From contig NZ_JBLZFX010000011.1 of NCBI RefSeq assembly GCF_050753345.1, positions 33,516-97,515 on the forward strand: 64,000 nt of DNA. The letters run 5' to 3'. Under the pieces are notes generated by a model. The model was not told the origin of the DNA. It saw nothing but the letters and a program-made list of their open reading frames with translations, and did not search any database. Positions 9,445 to 18,582 of this stretch are shown piece by piece. How positions within the stretch are numbered: the first letter of the stretch is position 1; each line of letters opens with the position of its first letter. The stretch is from Alkalinema pantanalense. Lineage in GTDB: Bacteria > Cyanobacteriota > Cyanobacteriia > Leptolyngbyales > Leptolyngbyaceae. Made by a program: the position numbers and the translations under genes.

Positions 9445-9615
9445 ATGGCATGTCCTAAGAAGAAAACCTCCAATGGCAAACGCGATCAGCGTCGTGCAAC
9501 TTGGAATCGGAAGGCTGAACTGCAAGCGCAGCGAGCCCTATCTCTCGGTAAGTCTGTCCTCACCGGTCGGGCTAAGGGATTTGTTTATCCCACTGAAACA
9601 GAAGACGAAGAGTAA
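9445..9615 (+). CDS. rpmF: 50S ribosomal protein bL32
   Basis: A 56-residue protein begins MACPKKKTSNGKRDQRRATW and contains RALSLGKSVLTGRAKGF before an acidic tail ending EDEE. This is the cyanobacterial form of bL32, which lacks the zinc cysteines of some bacterial versions (only Cys3 is present). It is highly basic through residue 40. It lies 12 bases before the sulfite-oxidase-like gene on the same strand, so the two may share a transcript. In most cyanobacteria Val or Met-Ala precedes the PKKK; Cys here is a small oddity. Confidence 0.95.
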   Translation: MACPKKKTSNGKRDQRRATWNRKAELQAQRALSLGKSVLTGRAKGFVYPTETEDEE

Positions 9616-9627
9616 GGTTAGAGCAAG

Positions 9628-10224
9628 ATGCTGGGCAAGTTTTTTCACAAGCCGAGCGATGAATTGCGCGATCGTGTACCTCCGGGGCAGCACCTGGCGA
9701 CGGGTTTCCCAGTGTTGACCTACGGAGATACACCATCTGTTTCTGCTGAAAATTGGCAGCTTAAAGTGTGGGGCCTCGCGCAGGAGAGAACGATCTCCTG
9801 GCACGACTTGCTAGCCATGCCCCAGAGCGAATTTACCGCTGATTTCCACTGTGTGACAACTTGGTCCAAATTGGACGTGCAGTGGCGCGGCGTCAAAGTG
9901 ACAGATTTTATGCAGGCGATCGAGGTTGATCCAAAGGCTGTGCACGTGATGCAGCACGCCTATGGTGGGTATACAACCAATCTCGCTTTGGAAGATTTTA
10001 TCAGAGAAGAAAATTTCTTTGCCCACACCCTCTATGGTGAACCGTTACCTTCGCCCCATGGTGGCCCGGTGCGACTCGTGGTGCCCCATCTCTATGCTTG
10101 GAAGGGTGCTAAGTGGATTAACGGGCTGGAATTTCTCGATCGACAGGAATTAGGCTTTTGGGAACGAAACGGCTATCACCACCGGGGTGAACCATTTGCA
10201 GAAGAGCGGTATAGCGATCGCTAG
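9628..10224 (+). CDS. sulfite-oxidase-like molybdopterin-binding protein
   Basis: A 198-residue oxidoreductase molybdopterin-binding domain. Cys75 in DFHCVTTWSK is the expected thiolate ligand of molybdenum. The flanking motifs are LPSPHGGPVRLVVPHLYAWKGAKW, which contacts the pterin, and the WERNGYHHRG end region. There is no Tat signal or C-terminal dimerisation domain, so it resembles the short cytoplasmic YedY-like/sulfite oxidase-like proteins rather than sulfite oxidase itself. The substrate is unknown. The gene starts 12 bases after rpmF. Confidence 0.88.
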   Translation: MLGKFFHKPSDELRDRVPPGQHLATGFPVLTYGDTPSVSAENWQLKVWGLAQERTISWHDLLAMPQSEFTADFHCVTTWSKLDVQWRGVKVTDFMQAIEVDPKAVHVMQHAYGGYTTNLALEDFIREENFFAHTLYGEPLPSPHGGPVRLVVPHLYAWKGAKWINGLEFLDRQELGFWERNGYHHRGEPFAEERYSDR

Positions 10225-10381
10225 GCAATCCTGGCAATGCTAATCTGCAACCTATTTAGAATTCGCCTGAGATTCTAAATAGGACAGCGAGTATAACGAT
10301 TTTTCGGGCGATCGGTGTGGCATGATGGCAGGAACGATCGCGTAATGACGATCGCTTGAGTTCGCTATTTGAGGGCTTGCT

Positions 10382-11809
10382 GTGAGTTCGGTTGAGTCGT
10401 CCAATCGCTTCACCCACATCCGCAAAATGGGGGTTCTTTCTCTGCTGGGTTTTGCTGGTGGGTTGCCTTTTTTGTTAACGGGCACCGGGCGGGCCTTGCA
10501 GGCATGGCTCACTACCAATGGGGTTTCAGCAACCGTCATTGGCCTCTTTGGATTGGCAGCGCTCCCCTATTCCCTCAAAGTCTTCTGGGCACCCCTGCTC
10601 GATCGCTACATTCCTCCGTTACTGGGACGGCGGCGGGGCTGGCTGCTCTTGTCTCAAATTGCCTTAGTGGTCGGGATTGTCATCCTTGGTAGTCAAAATC
10701 CCAGTCAATTGGCACAATTCTCGGTCAATTCTAGCAACACCTGCGCAGAAACTTCGTTCCCAGGACTATGTGAGTTTTGGCAGGCTTTGATGACCATTCT
10801 GCCGAGTCCTTTTTTCCAACTGGCCTTGCTAGTAGCCTTTCTGAGTGCAACCCAGGATATCAGCGCCGATGCCTATCGAACGGATGTGCTGAAGGTGTCG
10901 GAAATGGGCAGTGGGGCTGCTTTTTTCGTGACAGGCTATCGGATTGCGCTGGTGATTGCGGGCGGGGTGGCCCTGGCGATCGCCGACCCCAAAAATCCCC
11001 AGCATTGGTCATGGCAGCAGGTCTACTGGTTAGTAGCGGGATTGATGAGTCTCGGAATTGTTGCCACGCTGCTGGCTCCGGAACCGAAGCAGTTTGCCAA
11101 GCCCACCAGTATGCAGGCCGCGATCGTTCAGCCCTTTCAGGAATTTTTTCGCCGCATGGGATGGCAGAGCGCAGTGGCGGCGCTTGGGTTTGTCGTGCTT
11201 TACCGCTACGGAGATGCCCTGCTGAACGTGATGGCCGTTCCCTTTTTGCTCAATGCAGGCTATCAACAGGGCGAAATTGGCGTGATCCAAGGAATTCTGG
11301 GCATCCTTGCCACGATCGCGGGGACGATCTGTGGGGGAGCCGTCTTCAGCAAGATTGGGGTCAATAAATCCCTTTGGGTCTTTGGAATATTGCAGGCGGC
11401 CAGTAACCTCGCCTATTGGCTTCTAGCAACCTTTGGGAAAAGCGGGGTATTAGTTTCGATCCCCACATTGACCAATGGGGTACAAGTAGGGGTGGGCCAA
11501 ACGGATGCCGGATTGTTAGTTGCGATCGTGGTGGAGAACTTCTGTGGCGGGTTAGGAACGGCAGGTTTTTTGGGCTTCATGATGACGCTGTGCAATCCCC
11601 AATTCTCTGCAACTCAATTCGCCCTACTCTCTAGCTTAATGGCCGTTAGTCGCGACATTTTGGCTTCTCCGGCGGGTGCTTGGGCGAAAGATTTAGGCTG
11701 GAGCAACTTTTTTTTGATGACAATGGTGGCGGCGTTACCGGGCCTTTTGCTCCTACCCATCTTTGCCCCTTGGCGGGGGACTGTGCCGGAACCCCGTGAC
11801 GAATCCTAG
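10382..11809 (+). CDS. MFS transporter, AmpG-like permease
   Basis: A 475-residue polytopic protein with about 12 hydrophobic segments. The first repeat carries GFAGGLPFLLTGTGRALQAWL and a cytoplasmic RRRGWLL loop. ATQDISADAYRTDVL is the signature of the AmpG/acetyl-CoA-transporter branch of the major facilitator superfamily. AmpG imports anhydromuropeptides from wall recycling. In cyanobacteria the substrate is unproven. The frame opens at GTG 10382; ATG 10427 is an alternative that would remove a soluble 15-residue tail. Confidence 0.85.
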   Translation: MSSVESSNRFTHIRKMGVLSLLGFAGGLPFLLTGTGRALQAWLTTNGVSATVIGLFGLAALPYSLKVFWAPLLDRYIPPLLGRRRGWLLLSQIALVVGIVILGSQNPSQLAQFSVNSSNTCAETSFPGLCEFWQALMTILPSPFFQLALLVAFLSATQDISADAYRTDVLKVSEMGSGAAFFVTGYRIALVIAGGVALAIADPKNPQHWSWQQVYWLVAGLMSLGIVATLLAPEPKQFAKPTSMQAAIVQPFQEFFRRMGWQSAVAALGFVVLYRYGDALLNVMAVPFLLNAGYQQGEIGVIQGILGILATIAGTICGGAVFSKIGVNKSLWVFGILQAASNLAYWLLATFGKSGVLVSIPTLTNGVQVGVGQTDAGLLVAIVVENFCGGLGTAGFLGFMMTLCNPQFSATQFALLSSLMAVSRDILASPAGAWAKDLGWSNFFLMTMVAALPGLLLLPIFAPWRGTVPEPRDES

Positions 11810-11884
11810 AACTTCAGGACAACTGGCGCATAGGGTAGAGAATAGAATAAAGTTTAGAAAAGTTAACACACTAACCTGACATCT

Positions 11885-12061
11885 ATGGCTTTCTTCCGTC
11901 AATACATCGCGCCGCTCATCGTAGTCCTGGTCTTTGGCCTCGCCCTAGTAGCTGTGAGTGCGCGAATTTTTCTCCCCGCAGACATGATGGCTCCCGCACC
12001 AATTTCCGCAATTCCTGCAACCCAGTCAGCGTTCAATCTCGCGATCTCACCCCTTTTCTAG
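11885..12061 (+). CDS. small membrane protein, 58 residues
   Basis: A short ORF starts MAFFRQYIAPLIVVLVFGLA and has one clear transmembrane helix (about residues 8-28), followed by RIFLPADMM and a Pro/Ala-rich tail. The sequence looks constrained rather than random, and its type (short N-terminus, one helix, ARIFLP motif) is familiar among small conserved cyanobacterial membrane proteins of unknown function. Its 3' end overlaps the convergent tsaE gene by 15 bases. No function is proposed. Confidence 0.65.
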   Translation: MAFFRQYIAPLIVVLVFGLALVAVSARIFLPADMMAPAPISAIPATQSAFNLAISPLF

Positions 12062-12670
12062 CCACTCCGCGACCCCTACCTCCAACTCAATCCCAAACGT
12101 CGCCAGGGATGAGGCTCCGATCGCGGTTAGCGTTACTTGACGACCCTCATCTTCAATTCCTTGGGTTGCTTCTGGATAAGTCAGCTGAATCAATAAGTAG
12201 CGATCGGGCTTGTAGGGCAGGCGATCGCACCATTCGATCGCCATAATGCCCGGTTCTGCTTCGCTGCCATCCCAATAGGTCTCAAGGTACAAGTCAGCGG
12301 TTTCTTCGGGTGCAAGGCGGTAGAGATCCAAGTGGTAAAGGGGTAACCGACCGCTAAAATATTCATTTATCAGAGTAAAAGTTGGGCTCTCGATCGTCTC
12401 TTCAATGCCCAAGCCTTGACCAAGCCCTTGCACAAGGCTAGTTTTACCCGCTCCTAAGTCACCTTCCAACAGAATCACCGTCCCAGCCGGGAGTTGCTGC
12501 CCTAGAGATCGGCCTAGGGCATGGGTTGCTGAAGCATTCACTAAGGGGAGAGTGAGGCTGGAAGCCATGGTTAGATCGGCCAGCGAAGGAACCGTCATCG
12601 CTACATTCATGACAGCCGGGTCAGGGCTCGGGGGTACGGATTGCCGATCGACTCGATTTTCTGAATTCAT
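12047..12670 (-). CDS. tsaE: tRNA t6A-modification ATPase TsaE
   Basis: TsaE is the ATPase that, with TsaB and TsaD, makes N6-threonylcarbamoyladenosine at position 37 of ANN-decoding tRNAs. Walker A GDLGAGKTSLVQGLGQGLG, followed by ESPTFTLINEY and YHLDLYRL, is diagnostic. The C-terminal IEWCDRLPYKPD is also typical. The frame from ATG 12670 has about 34 extra N-terminal residues rich in Pro and Ser. ATG 12568 (MASSLTLPL) would give a family-length protein of 173 residues. I keep the upstream start because it lies 18 bases after the yvcK stop, which suggests translation within one operon. Confidence 0.92.
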   Translation of the reverse strand: MNSENRVDRQSVPPSPDPAVMNVAMTVPSLADLTMASSLTLPLVNASATHALGRSLGQQLPAGTVILLEGDLGAGKTSLVQGLGQGLGIEETIESPTFTLINEYFSGRLPLYHLDLYRLAPEETADLYLETYWDGSEAEPGIMAIEWCDRLPYKPDRYLLIQLTYPEATQGIEDEGRQVTLTAIGASSLATFGIELEVGVAEWLEKG

Positions 12671-12688
12671 CCTACTGCTGTCCTATGC

Positions 12689-14119
12689 CTATTCCCTCAC
12701 CGCCCGACGCCGATGGCCTCTGATGGTCTCCTCGTAGCCTTCTTGGGCATAAAGGGCACGGTTTTGTCGTTCGTACCACCGGAGCAATACCCCCGCTAAC
12801 TGCTGGGGATTGTGACGAACCCATCCCGTTTCTGGATCTTCGTCAATGACATCTGCCCGAATGATACGCCGACCTAGTTGTCCCACCGCATCGCTATCCA
12901 ACACGACAGGATAGGAGTTCTCCTTAGCATAGTGGGCGATCGCCTTGGCGGACGGCGGACGACGCTGGACTAGAACCGCATCAAACAGAGGCTGCCCACA
13001 GACCCGATCGATTGATCGAATATGATCGGCCACAGTGTAGTCATCGGTTTCCCCCGGTTGGGTCATGACGTTGCAGATGTAAACACAAGGAACCTGACGC
13101 TGGGCGATCGCCTGGGCAATTTCTGGAACCAGAAGGTTGGGGATGATGCTGGTGTAGAGACTCCCAGGACCAATGATGATGTAATCAGCTTCATGAATGG
13201 CCGCGATCGCCTTGGGCAGCGCCGGAGGGTTAGCCGGAGTACAACCGATGTTGACGATTTTCCCTCCGGCTTCGGGAATGTTAGATTCTCCCTCAATGCG
13301 TCGCCCGTCTTCCATTTCCGCCCAGAGGCACACATCACTTAAGGTGGCAGGCAAGACTTCCCCTTTAATCGCCAATACCTTGGAACTCGCCGCAACCGCC
13401 CGCTCCAAGTCCCCCGTCACTTCACTCATGGCCGTCAGAAAGAGATTGCCGAAGCTGTGCCCCGTTAAGCCATCTCCTGCCTTAAACCGGTATTGAAATA
13501 ATTCCGTCATCAGTTTTTCTTCATCCGCCAATGCTGCGAGGCAATTACGAATATCCCCCGGTGGCAGGACGCCGATTTCCCGCCGCAAGCGCCCAGAGGA
13601 TCCACCATCATCTGCCACGGTGACGATCGCGGTCACATTAGTACTTGACAACTTCAGACCCCGCAATAGGGTAGATAATCCCGTACCACCCCCGATCGCC
13701 ACAATTCGAGGCCCCCGATTCAAGCGACGATGGGTCCACAGCACATCCACTAACCCTTGATCGTCATCCGGCATCAGGACTTCTGTAATGGAATCAAAGG
13801 TGCGCGTTTGCCCCCACCAAATCAGCAAAAATCCCACTGCTGCTACCAACGGCCCGCTCATATAGTTCGGTATCATGCGGGTCACTGTTTCGAGAAAGTC
13901 GCTTGCAAATTGGGTTAAGTAGTAAATCGGAGTGAGCTTGACCCAAATGGCAAATCCGAGGGAAACCAGCAGGACTCCACCGGCACTGATGAGCATCCAC
14001 CGCTTGAGCAACAACCCAGGGGCGAGCCATCGAAACCATCGGCTGACACTGGGAAAGACATGGCGCGACTCCTGGCGTAGGGTGCGCATGGTTCGTCGGA
14101 TGAATCGATTAGTTGTCAT
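12689..14119 (-). CDS. yvcK: YvcK/CofD-like gluconeogenesis factor
   Basis: A 476-residue protein with an N-terminal membrane part (two hydrophobic segments, about residues 33-55 and 70-110) and a C-terminal CofD-fold domain. The domain starts VAIGGGTGLSTLLRGLK and contains TAIVTVADDGGSSGRLRRE, GDIRNCLAALAD and IIIGPGSLYTSIIPNLLVPEI. Bacterial YvcK binds UDP-sugars and links carbon metabolism to cell-wall synthesis. The N-terminal membrane extension is usual in cyanobacterial versions. I chose ATG 14119; a TTG six bases upstream is the only other option. tsaE follows 18 bases downstream. Confidence 0.93.
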   Translation of the reverse strand: MTTNRFIRRTMRTLRQESRHVFPSVSRWFRWLAPGLLLKRWMLISAGGVLLVSLGFAIWVKLTPIYYLTQFASDFLETVTRMIPNYMSGPLVAAVGFLLIWWGQTRTFDSITEVLMPDDDQGLVDVLWTHRRLNRGPRIVAIGGGTGLSTLLRGLKLSSTNVTAIVTVADDGGSSGRLRREIGVLPPGDIRNCLAALADEEKLMTELFQYRFKAGDGLTGHSFGNLFLTAMSEVTGDLERAVAASSKVLAIKGEVLPATLSDVCLWAEMEDGRRIEGESNIPEAGGKIVNIGCTPANPPALPKAIAAIHEADYIIIGPGSLYTSIIPNLLVPEIAQAIAQRQVPCVYICNVMTQPGETDDYTVADHIRSIDRVCGQPLFDAVLVQRRPPSAKAIAHYAKENSYPVVLDSDAVGQLGRRIIRADVIDEDPETGWVRHNPQQLAGVLLRWYERQNRALYAQEGYEETIRGHRRRAVRE

Positions 14120-15316
14120 TGGCAAATGCTCAACAAAATGCTCAAGAAAGAATAGACGAGAACAGGAACAAAGGGGGGAAGGGATCGGGGGAGAAGAAGA
14201 GGTTTATGCCAGTCAGGATAGCCTAGGTTTGTAATTCTGCTGGTCTCTTATGATCGAAATCAAGGTCAGTTCTAGAAAGTTCGATCGCCCTTAGCAAGCT
14301 GCAAGTTGCAGCCAGTCACCCTTACGACCGCCCAAGATGATTCACGATTACATGAGTTGAGTTGAAGATCGTAAATTTGCCTGGAAGGTGCCCCAAAGTT
14401 TCCCCAAGAAATAGTCGCACAACACAGTAGAACTTGAAGAGCCTGCACCCACGAGAGTCGAAACACGAGAGTCGAGACACAACAGTCAAAAACGATCGAA
14501 GGAAACTGGCCTGTGGTTTTCTCTGCGCTAGTTTTCCTCAACAACTTTTCTCAAATAGATCTTCCAAAATAGCTTTTCCAAAACTAGTGGAGAGTCAAGC
14601 TTAAAATTGTGAGTGACATTATTCCAAATCGACTATTCCATAAGGATTCTGGAGATCACTAACGCACAAAATCAAAATTGACAGACCACTAGGTTTGTCC
14701 CTAAATGAAAGTGCCCCTTGCATCATCGAACCATCTTGCGATGATCTAAAACTTTCCTTCTTTTAAGGAAGGTGACAAAAATCTGAAAGATCTCTGGAAT
14801 ACAAACTGGCCATGGCAACCTGCCTAAAGGGCTCGATCGGGCTTCGGGGGTGAGGGGAATGGGACTGAGGGGCAAGCTCCACTAGAATTGCAAGCTCCAA
14901 CTGGGATTAGTTTCTTGCATAGGGGCGTTAGAGTAGGGGCGTTAGAAATGTATGGGTGAGGTCTACCACTGTCTTATCAATCTTTTCAAAGAGATGCATC
15001 AGAAATACGGATGAATTAGAGTCGGAGGTGTAAAAAGAGCCATATAGCCTTGAAAAAGACTCAGAGGCATCGACTTAGGAGCTTCATTGGGACTGCTTGG
15101 AGGCTAATTGACATTTCGTGAGAACACTCAGCGAAAACGCTCAATGGCTTGAGGGATGGCCTAAATCAAGTTTGGAGGGATTTTCTGGGATTTTGAGAGA
15201 TTGAGTTTAAAGTTCAGGATTGAGGGTTAAGCTAACTGGGTATCTACTACGGCAACACTGTTACGGCAATCCTGTTACAGCAATACTGTGCCTTTAAGCA
15301 TGACAAATTTTGGCAA
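14120..15316. other. 1.2-kb intergenic region containing a MITE
   Basis: Apart from the MITE copy at 14584-14692 no gene is supported; a 90-codon minus frame at 14272-14544 is composition noise. Small direct repeats occur: AGGGGCGTTAGA twice near 14932-14957 and GAGTCGA/ACACGAG repeats near 14452-14480. The promoter of the MlaF-type gene must lie in the last few hundred bases. Confidence 0.5.
14584..14692 (-). mobile_element. MITE-like element, copy 2
   Basis: This is the reverse complement of the 2631-2739 element, with 108 of 109 positions identical. Its ends CTAGTGGAGAGTCAA and TTGACAGACCACTAG flank a core with no coding capacity. The near identity implies recent mobility or gene conversion. 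Lying in inverted orientation 12 kb apart, the two copies could support inversion of the hrcA-yvcK segment. Confidence 0.8.
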
Positions 15317-16099
15317 ATGGCTGAACCGTTAATTGAACTAAAAGGCATTACCAAAACCTTTGGGCAACATCGCGTCTTAGATGGGGTAGATCTCACGATT
15401 TATCCTGGTGAAGCGCTTGGCATCATTGGGCCTTCAGGAACGGGTAAGTCAACCATTTTAAGAGTAATTGCAGGGCTGACCGCTCCAGACTCCGGAGAAG
15501 TTTGGGTGCGCGGGCAACCGCGTCAGGGGATGATCGAAGATAATCTGCGATCGGGCGGTATTGGCATGGTCTTCCAGCAGGCAGCTCTGTTTGACTCACT
15601 AACGGTAGAAGAAAATGTGGGATTTGTGCTGTACCAGCATTCTCGGCTCCCGCGCCAAAAAATTCGGGAGATGGTAGAAGCAAAACTGGCCATGGTAGGG
15701 TTACCAGGGATCAGTCAGCGATATCCAGCAGAATTGTCAGGGGGGATGCGTAAGCGAGTCAGCTTTGCGCGGGCCATCATGTCTAACCCTGATAACCCAG
15801 CGGATTCGCCTGCGCTACTGCTCTATGATGAGCCAACGGCGGGACTGGATCCAATTGCGTCTACTGTCATTGAGGACTTGGTGCGATCGTTGCAACATAC
15901 TGATGGAGTCTGCGAGAGTTACGTGATGGTAACTCACCAAGACAGCACGATTCGGCGAACCACCGATCGTATTGTGTTTCTCTATCAAGGCAAAGTGCAA
16001 TGGCAAGGAAAATGTCACGAGATTGATACCATAGACCATCCAATGGTGAGACAGTTTTTTGGTGGACAGGTCGAAGGGCCAATTCAGGTGCTGGAGTGA
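15317..16099 (+). CDS. ABC transporter ATP-binding protein, MlaF-type
   Basis: A 260-residue ABC ATPase. Walker A GPSGTGKST is near residue 36, the signature LSGGMRKRVSFARA near 140, and Walker B LLLYDEPTAGLDP near 170, with an H-loop in MVTHQD. The LSGGM(R/Q)KRV form and the next gene (MCE domain) place it in the Mla/TGD lipid-transport class, which moves phospholipids or glycolipids between membranes. The permease (MlaE-like) gene is not next to it and must be elsewhere. The stop overlaps the GTG start of the MlaD-type gene. Confidence 0.93.
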   Translation: MAEPLIELKGITKTFGQHRVLDGVDLTIYPGEALGIIGPSGTGKSTILRVIAGLTAPDSGEVWVRGQPRQGMIEDNLRSGGIGMVFQQAALFDSLTVEENVGFVLYQHSRLPRQKIREMVEAKLAMVGLPGISQRYPAELSGGMRKRVSFARAIMSNPDNPADSPALLLYDEPTAGLDPIASTVIEDLVRSLQHTDGVCESYVMVTHQDSTIRRTTDRIVFLYQGKVQWQGKCHEIDTIDHPMVRQFFGGQVEGPIQVLE

Positions 16100-17334
16100 A
16101 GACCATGCGATCGCGAATGATTCGAGAGGGTTCAGTCGGTTTACTCATTTTGACGGGCATTGGACTCTTTGTTTTTTTAGCGGCTTGGATCAAGGGATTT
16201 AATCCGGCCAATCGCAGTTTTGAAGTTACGGTTGATTTCAACAGTATTTCGGGTGTTCAGGTTGGATCCCCTGTGCGCTATCGGGGTGTGGTGGTGGGCC
16301 GCATTGCCAGTATTCAGCCAGGGCCAAATGGTGTTGAAGTCAAAATCAATATCGCCCCTGCTAATTTAGTCATTCCCAGCAATGTTGAGGTCAGTGTTAA
16401 CCAATCCAGCTTGCTCGGGGAGAGTATGGTGGATCTCACCCCCAAACCGGGCACCCCAACTCTGCAAGCGACAGCGAAGCCCCTCGATCGGGATTGCGAT
16501 CGCAGCCAAATTCTCTGTGATGGTTCACGGTTGGCGGGACAGCCAGGGATTAGCACTGAAGAACTGATCCGTAGCACGATCGAATTTACCAACGCCTACA
16601 GCAATCCGGAATTCGTCAAAAATTTAGCAAAACTCACCCAAAACTCCAGCGATGCGGCGGCAGAAATTGCCAAGGTAAGCCGCGAGTTTGGTAGCCTTGC
16701 CCGCACTGCTCGCAAGGAACTTTCGGTGGTTTCGGGAACGGCCCAAACCTTTGCCACAACGGCTCAATCCTTGGGGGGCGTAGCAAATCGCGCCAATCTA
16801 ACCCTAGTTCAGGTTAATGAACTCCTAGCCAGTAATCGCACGACTCTGGTGACGACCCTGGATAATTTAAGCCAAACTAGCAGCGCACTACGATCGTCGG
16901 TGACGAAGTTGGAACCTGCGATCGATCGCATCGCCAGTGGCCAACTCCTACAAAACCTCGAGCAATTATCAGCCAATGCGGCTCAAGCCTCGGCCAATCT
17001 GAAAGACGCTTCCACCGCCCTCAACAATCCTGCTAACTTGGCGCTGCTACAGCAAACGTTGGATTCCGCCCGCGCCACCTTCCAAAATGCGCAGAAAATT
17101 ACAGCGGATCTTGATGAGCTAGTCGGAGATCCCAAACTACGGACAAATTTGCGGAACTTGATTAATGGACTGAGTGGTCTAGTCTCTTCCAGCCAGCAAT
17201 TGCAACAGCAGGCGCAGATGGCACAGGTATTGGAACCAATGTCCCAAACAGCCAAAGCACAAGCCTTAAATGCCCAAGATGCAGTTCCCCCAGCAGATGA
17301 GCAGAAACCGGGGTTCTCTCGCTTGGATCGGTAA
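16096..17334 (+). CDS. MCE/MlaD-family lipid-transport protein
   Basis: A 412-residue membrane-anchored substrate-binding component. It has an N-terminal transmembrane helix (about 13-33, GSVGLLILTGIGLFVFLAAW) and one MCE domain (about 40-120) containing SGVQVGSPVRYRGVVVGRI and a VNQSSLLGESMVDLTP edge. A long Ala/Ser/Gln/Leu-rich helical tail (about 165-390) probably forms a tube or coiled coil. It ends in a basic FSRLDR. Translation would start at GTG 16096, overlapping the ABC gene's stop; ATG 16105 is possible. The coupling implies equal expression with the ATPase. Confidence 0.92.
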   Translation: MKTMRSRMIREGSVGLLILTGIGLFVFLAAWIKGFNPANRSFEVTVDFNSISGVQVGSPVRYRGVVVGRIASIQPGPNGVEVKINIAPANLVIPSNVEVSVNQSSLLGESMVDLTPKPGTPTLQATAKPLDRDCDRSQILCDGSRLAGQPGISTEELIRSTIEFTNAYSNPEFVKNLAKLTQNSSDAAAEIAKVSREFGSLARTARKELSVVSGTAQTFATTAQSLGGVANRANLTLVQVNELLASNRTTLVTTLDNLSQTSSALRSSVTKLEPAIDRIASGQLLQNLEQLSANAAQASANLKDASTALNNPANLALLQQTLDSARATFQNAQKITADLDELVGDPKLRTNLRNLINGLSGLVSSSQQLQQQAQMAQVLEPMSQTAKAQALNAQDAVPPADEQKPGFSRLDR

Positions 17335-17625
17335 CTAACTCCAGTCTTCTTCTTGCCGTCGCCCTCGGACGTTGTAGAGCCGAGTACTACCATGAAGTTC
17401 GCGAGTTTTTTCAAATAGAACCGCTTCCGTTAACTGCCACTGACTCAGCACCTTATCTAAATCTGTTTGGATATCCCGTGCGCCGGGAAATCCTTGATAG
17501 CGGATCCGCAACCGAGCGAGTTCTGCCAAGTTGTAATCCGTCGGTTCGCCGCTCAGGAGAGAATTGACAATCTGCCGATCGTTAGCATAGAGCGGGTGTT
17601 GTTGGTCACGCTTTTCAGAGGCCAT
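17335..17625 (-). CDS. DUF3288 family protein
   Basis: I chose ATG 17625, giving 96 residues beginning MASEKRDQQHPLYANDRQIV, the typical start of the cyanobacterial DUF3288 family. A longer frame to 17736 adds an atypical Cys-containing N-terminus. Conserved-looking parts are DYNLAELARLRIRYQGFPGARDIQ and LSQWQLTEAVLFEKTR. It is soluble and its role is unknown. It converges on the MlaD-type gene with no gap. Confidence 0.8.
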   Translation of the reverse strand: MASEKRDQQHPLYANDRQIVNSLLSGEPTDYNLAELARLRIRYQGFPGARDIQTDLDKVLSQWQLTEAVLFEKTRELHGSTRLYNVRGRRQEEDWS

Positions 17626-17741
17626 GGAAAACTCCGCTTCTTCAACATCAAGAAAGGGCATACAGCAGTCTATCGCACTTCCTTGAAAACCCCCTATGCT
17701 GGAAGCAAACTCCTTGCTTACTGCCTGCAACGACAAACCAT

Positions 17742-18521
17742 ATGCCGCGCCGCGATCGCTTCATTCTCCTAAGCTTTGATGTTGAAGAATTTGATATTCC
17801 CTTGGAATATGGCCAAACGGTCGATCCAGAAACCCAGTTCCAAGTGTCCTTACAGGGCTTACAAGCAGTTTTAGGCGTTCTCGATCGGCTGAATCTTCGG
17901 GCGACCTTTTTTACCACAGCTAACTTTGCCCTGCGTTTTCCAGAGCTGATGCAGGCGATCGCCCAACACCACGAAATCGCATCCCACGGGTTTTATCATT
18001 CCTCCTTTGACGTGCAGGATTTAGCCAAATCGCGGCAAGTGTTAACGGATATCACAGGGCAAGCGATCGTGGGTTATCGCATGGCGCGGTTGCAACCGGT
18101 GGCCGATCGGGAAATTGCAGCAGCAGGCTATCGCTACAACTCCTCGATGAATCCCACCTGGATTCCCGGACGCTACAACAACCTGAACCAGCCCCGCCAA
18201 CCCTATACCGTGGATCACCTGTTGAATATTCCAATCTCCGTCACACCGGGGATTCGGTTTCCCTTGTTCTGGCTCAGTTTTAAAAACTTGCCACTCTGGT
18301 GCTATAAGCTCCTATCAATGTGGACTCTGGTGTGCGATCGTCAGCTCAACCTCTATTTCCATCCCTGGGAGTTTGGGCCTCTTCAGGGCTACGGACTCCC
18401 TAGTTACATCGCTCGCCATGGGGGAGCTGGGATGGTGGCTCGATTGGAGCGCTATTTGCGCTGGGTCGGTCGGTATGGACAGTTTGTCACCTTTAGCGAA
18501 TTTTGCGATCGCAAGCTGTAA
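17742..18521 (+). CDS. polysaccharide deacetylase (NodB-homology) family protein
   Basis: A 259-residue NodB-fold enzyme of carbohydrate esterase family 4 type. The first motif is SFDVEEFD (catalytic Asp plus metal Asp), the second HGFYHSSFD (the metal-binding H...H motif), and a late YFHPWEFG supplies the catalytic His. There is no signal peptide, so it may act in the cytoplasm on a nucleotide- or lipid-linked sugar. This subgroup often sits in exopolysaccharide loci, but its neighbours here give no such context. The start MPRRDRF at ATG 17742 is well placed. Confidence 0.87.
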   Translation: MPRRDRFILLSFDVEEFDIPLEYGQTVDPETQFQVSLQGLQAVLGVLDRLNLRATFFTTANFALRFPELMQAIAQHHEIASHGFYHSSFDVQDLAKSRQVLTDITGQAIVGYRMARLQPVADREIAAAGYRYNSSMNPTWIPGRYNNLNQPRQPYTVDHLLNIPISVTPGIRFPLFWLSFKNLPLWCYKLLSMWTLVCDRQLNLYFHPWEFGPLQGYGLPSYIARHGGAGMVARLERYLRWVGRYGQFVTFSEFCDRKL

Positions 18522-18582
18522 TCGCACAAGAGTATCGGCCCAAATCCCAACCCAGTTCCACCCCAGCACACCTCACATCCGG

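Noticed and set aside
10777..11367. 196-codon plus ORF inside the MFS transporter gene
   Set aside because: Out-of-frame shadow; the MFS frame has all family motifs.
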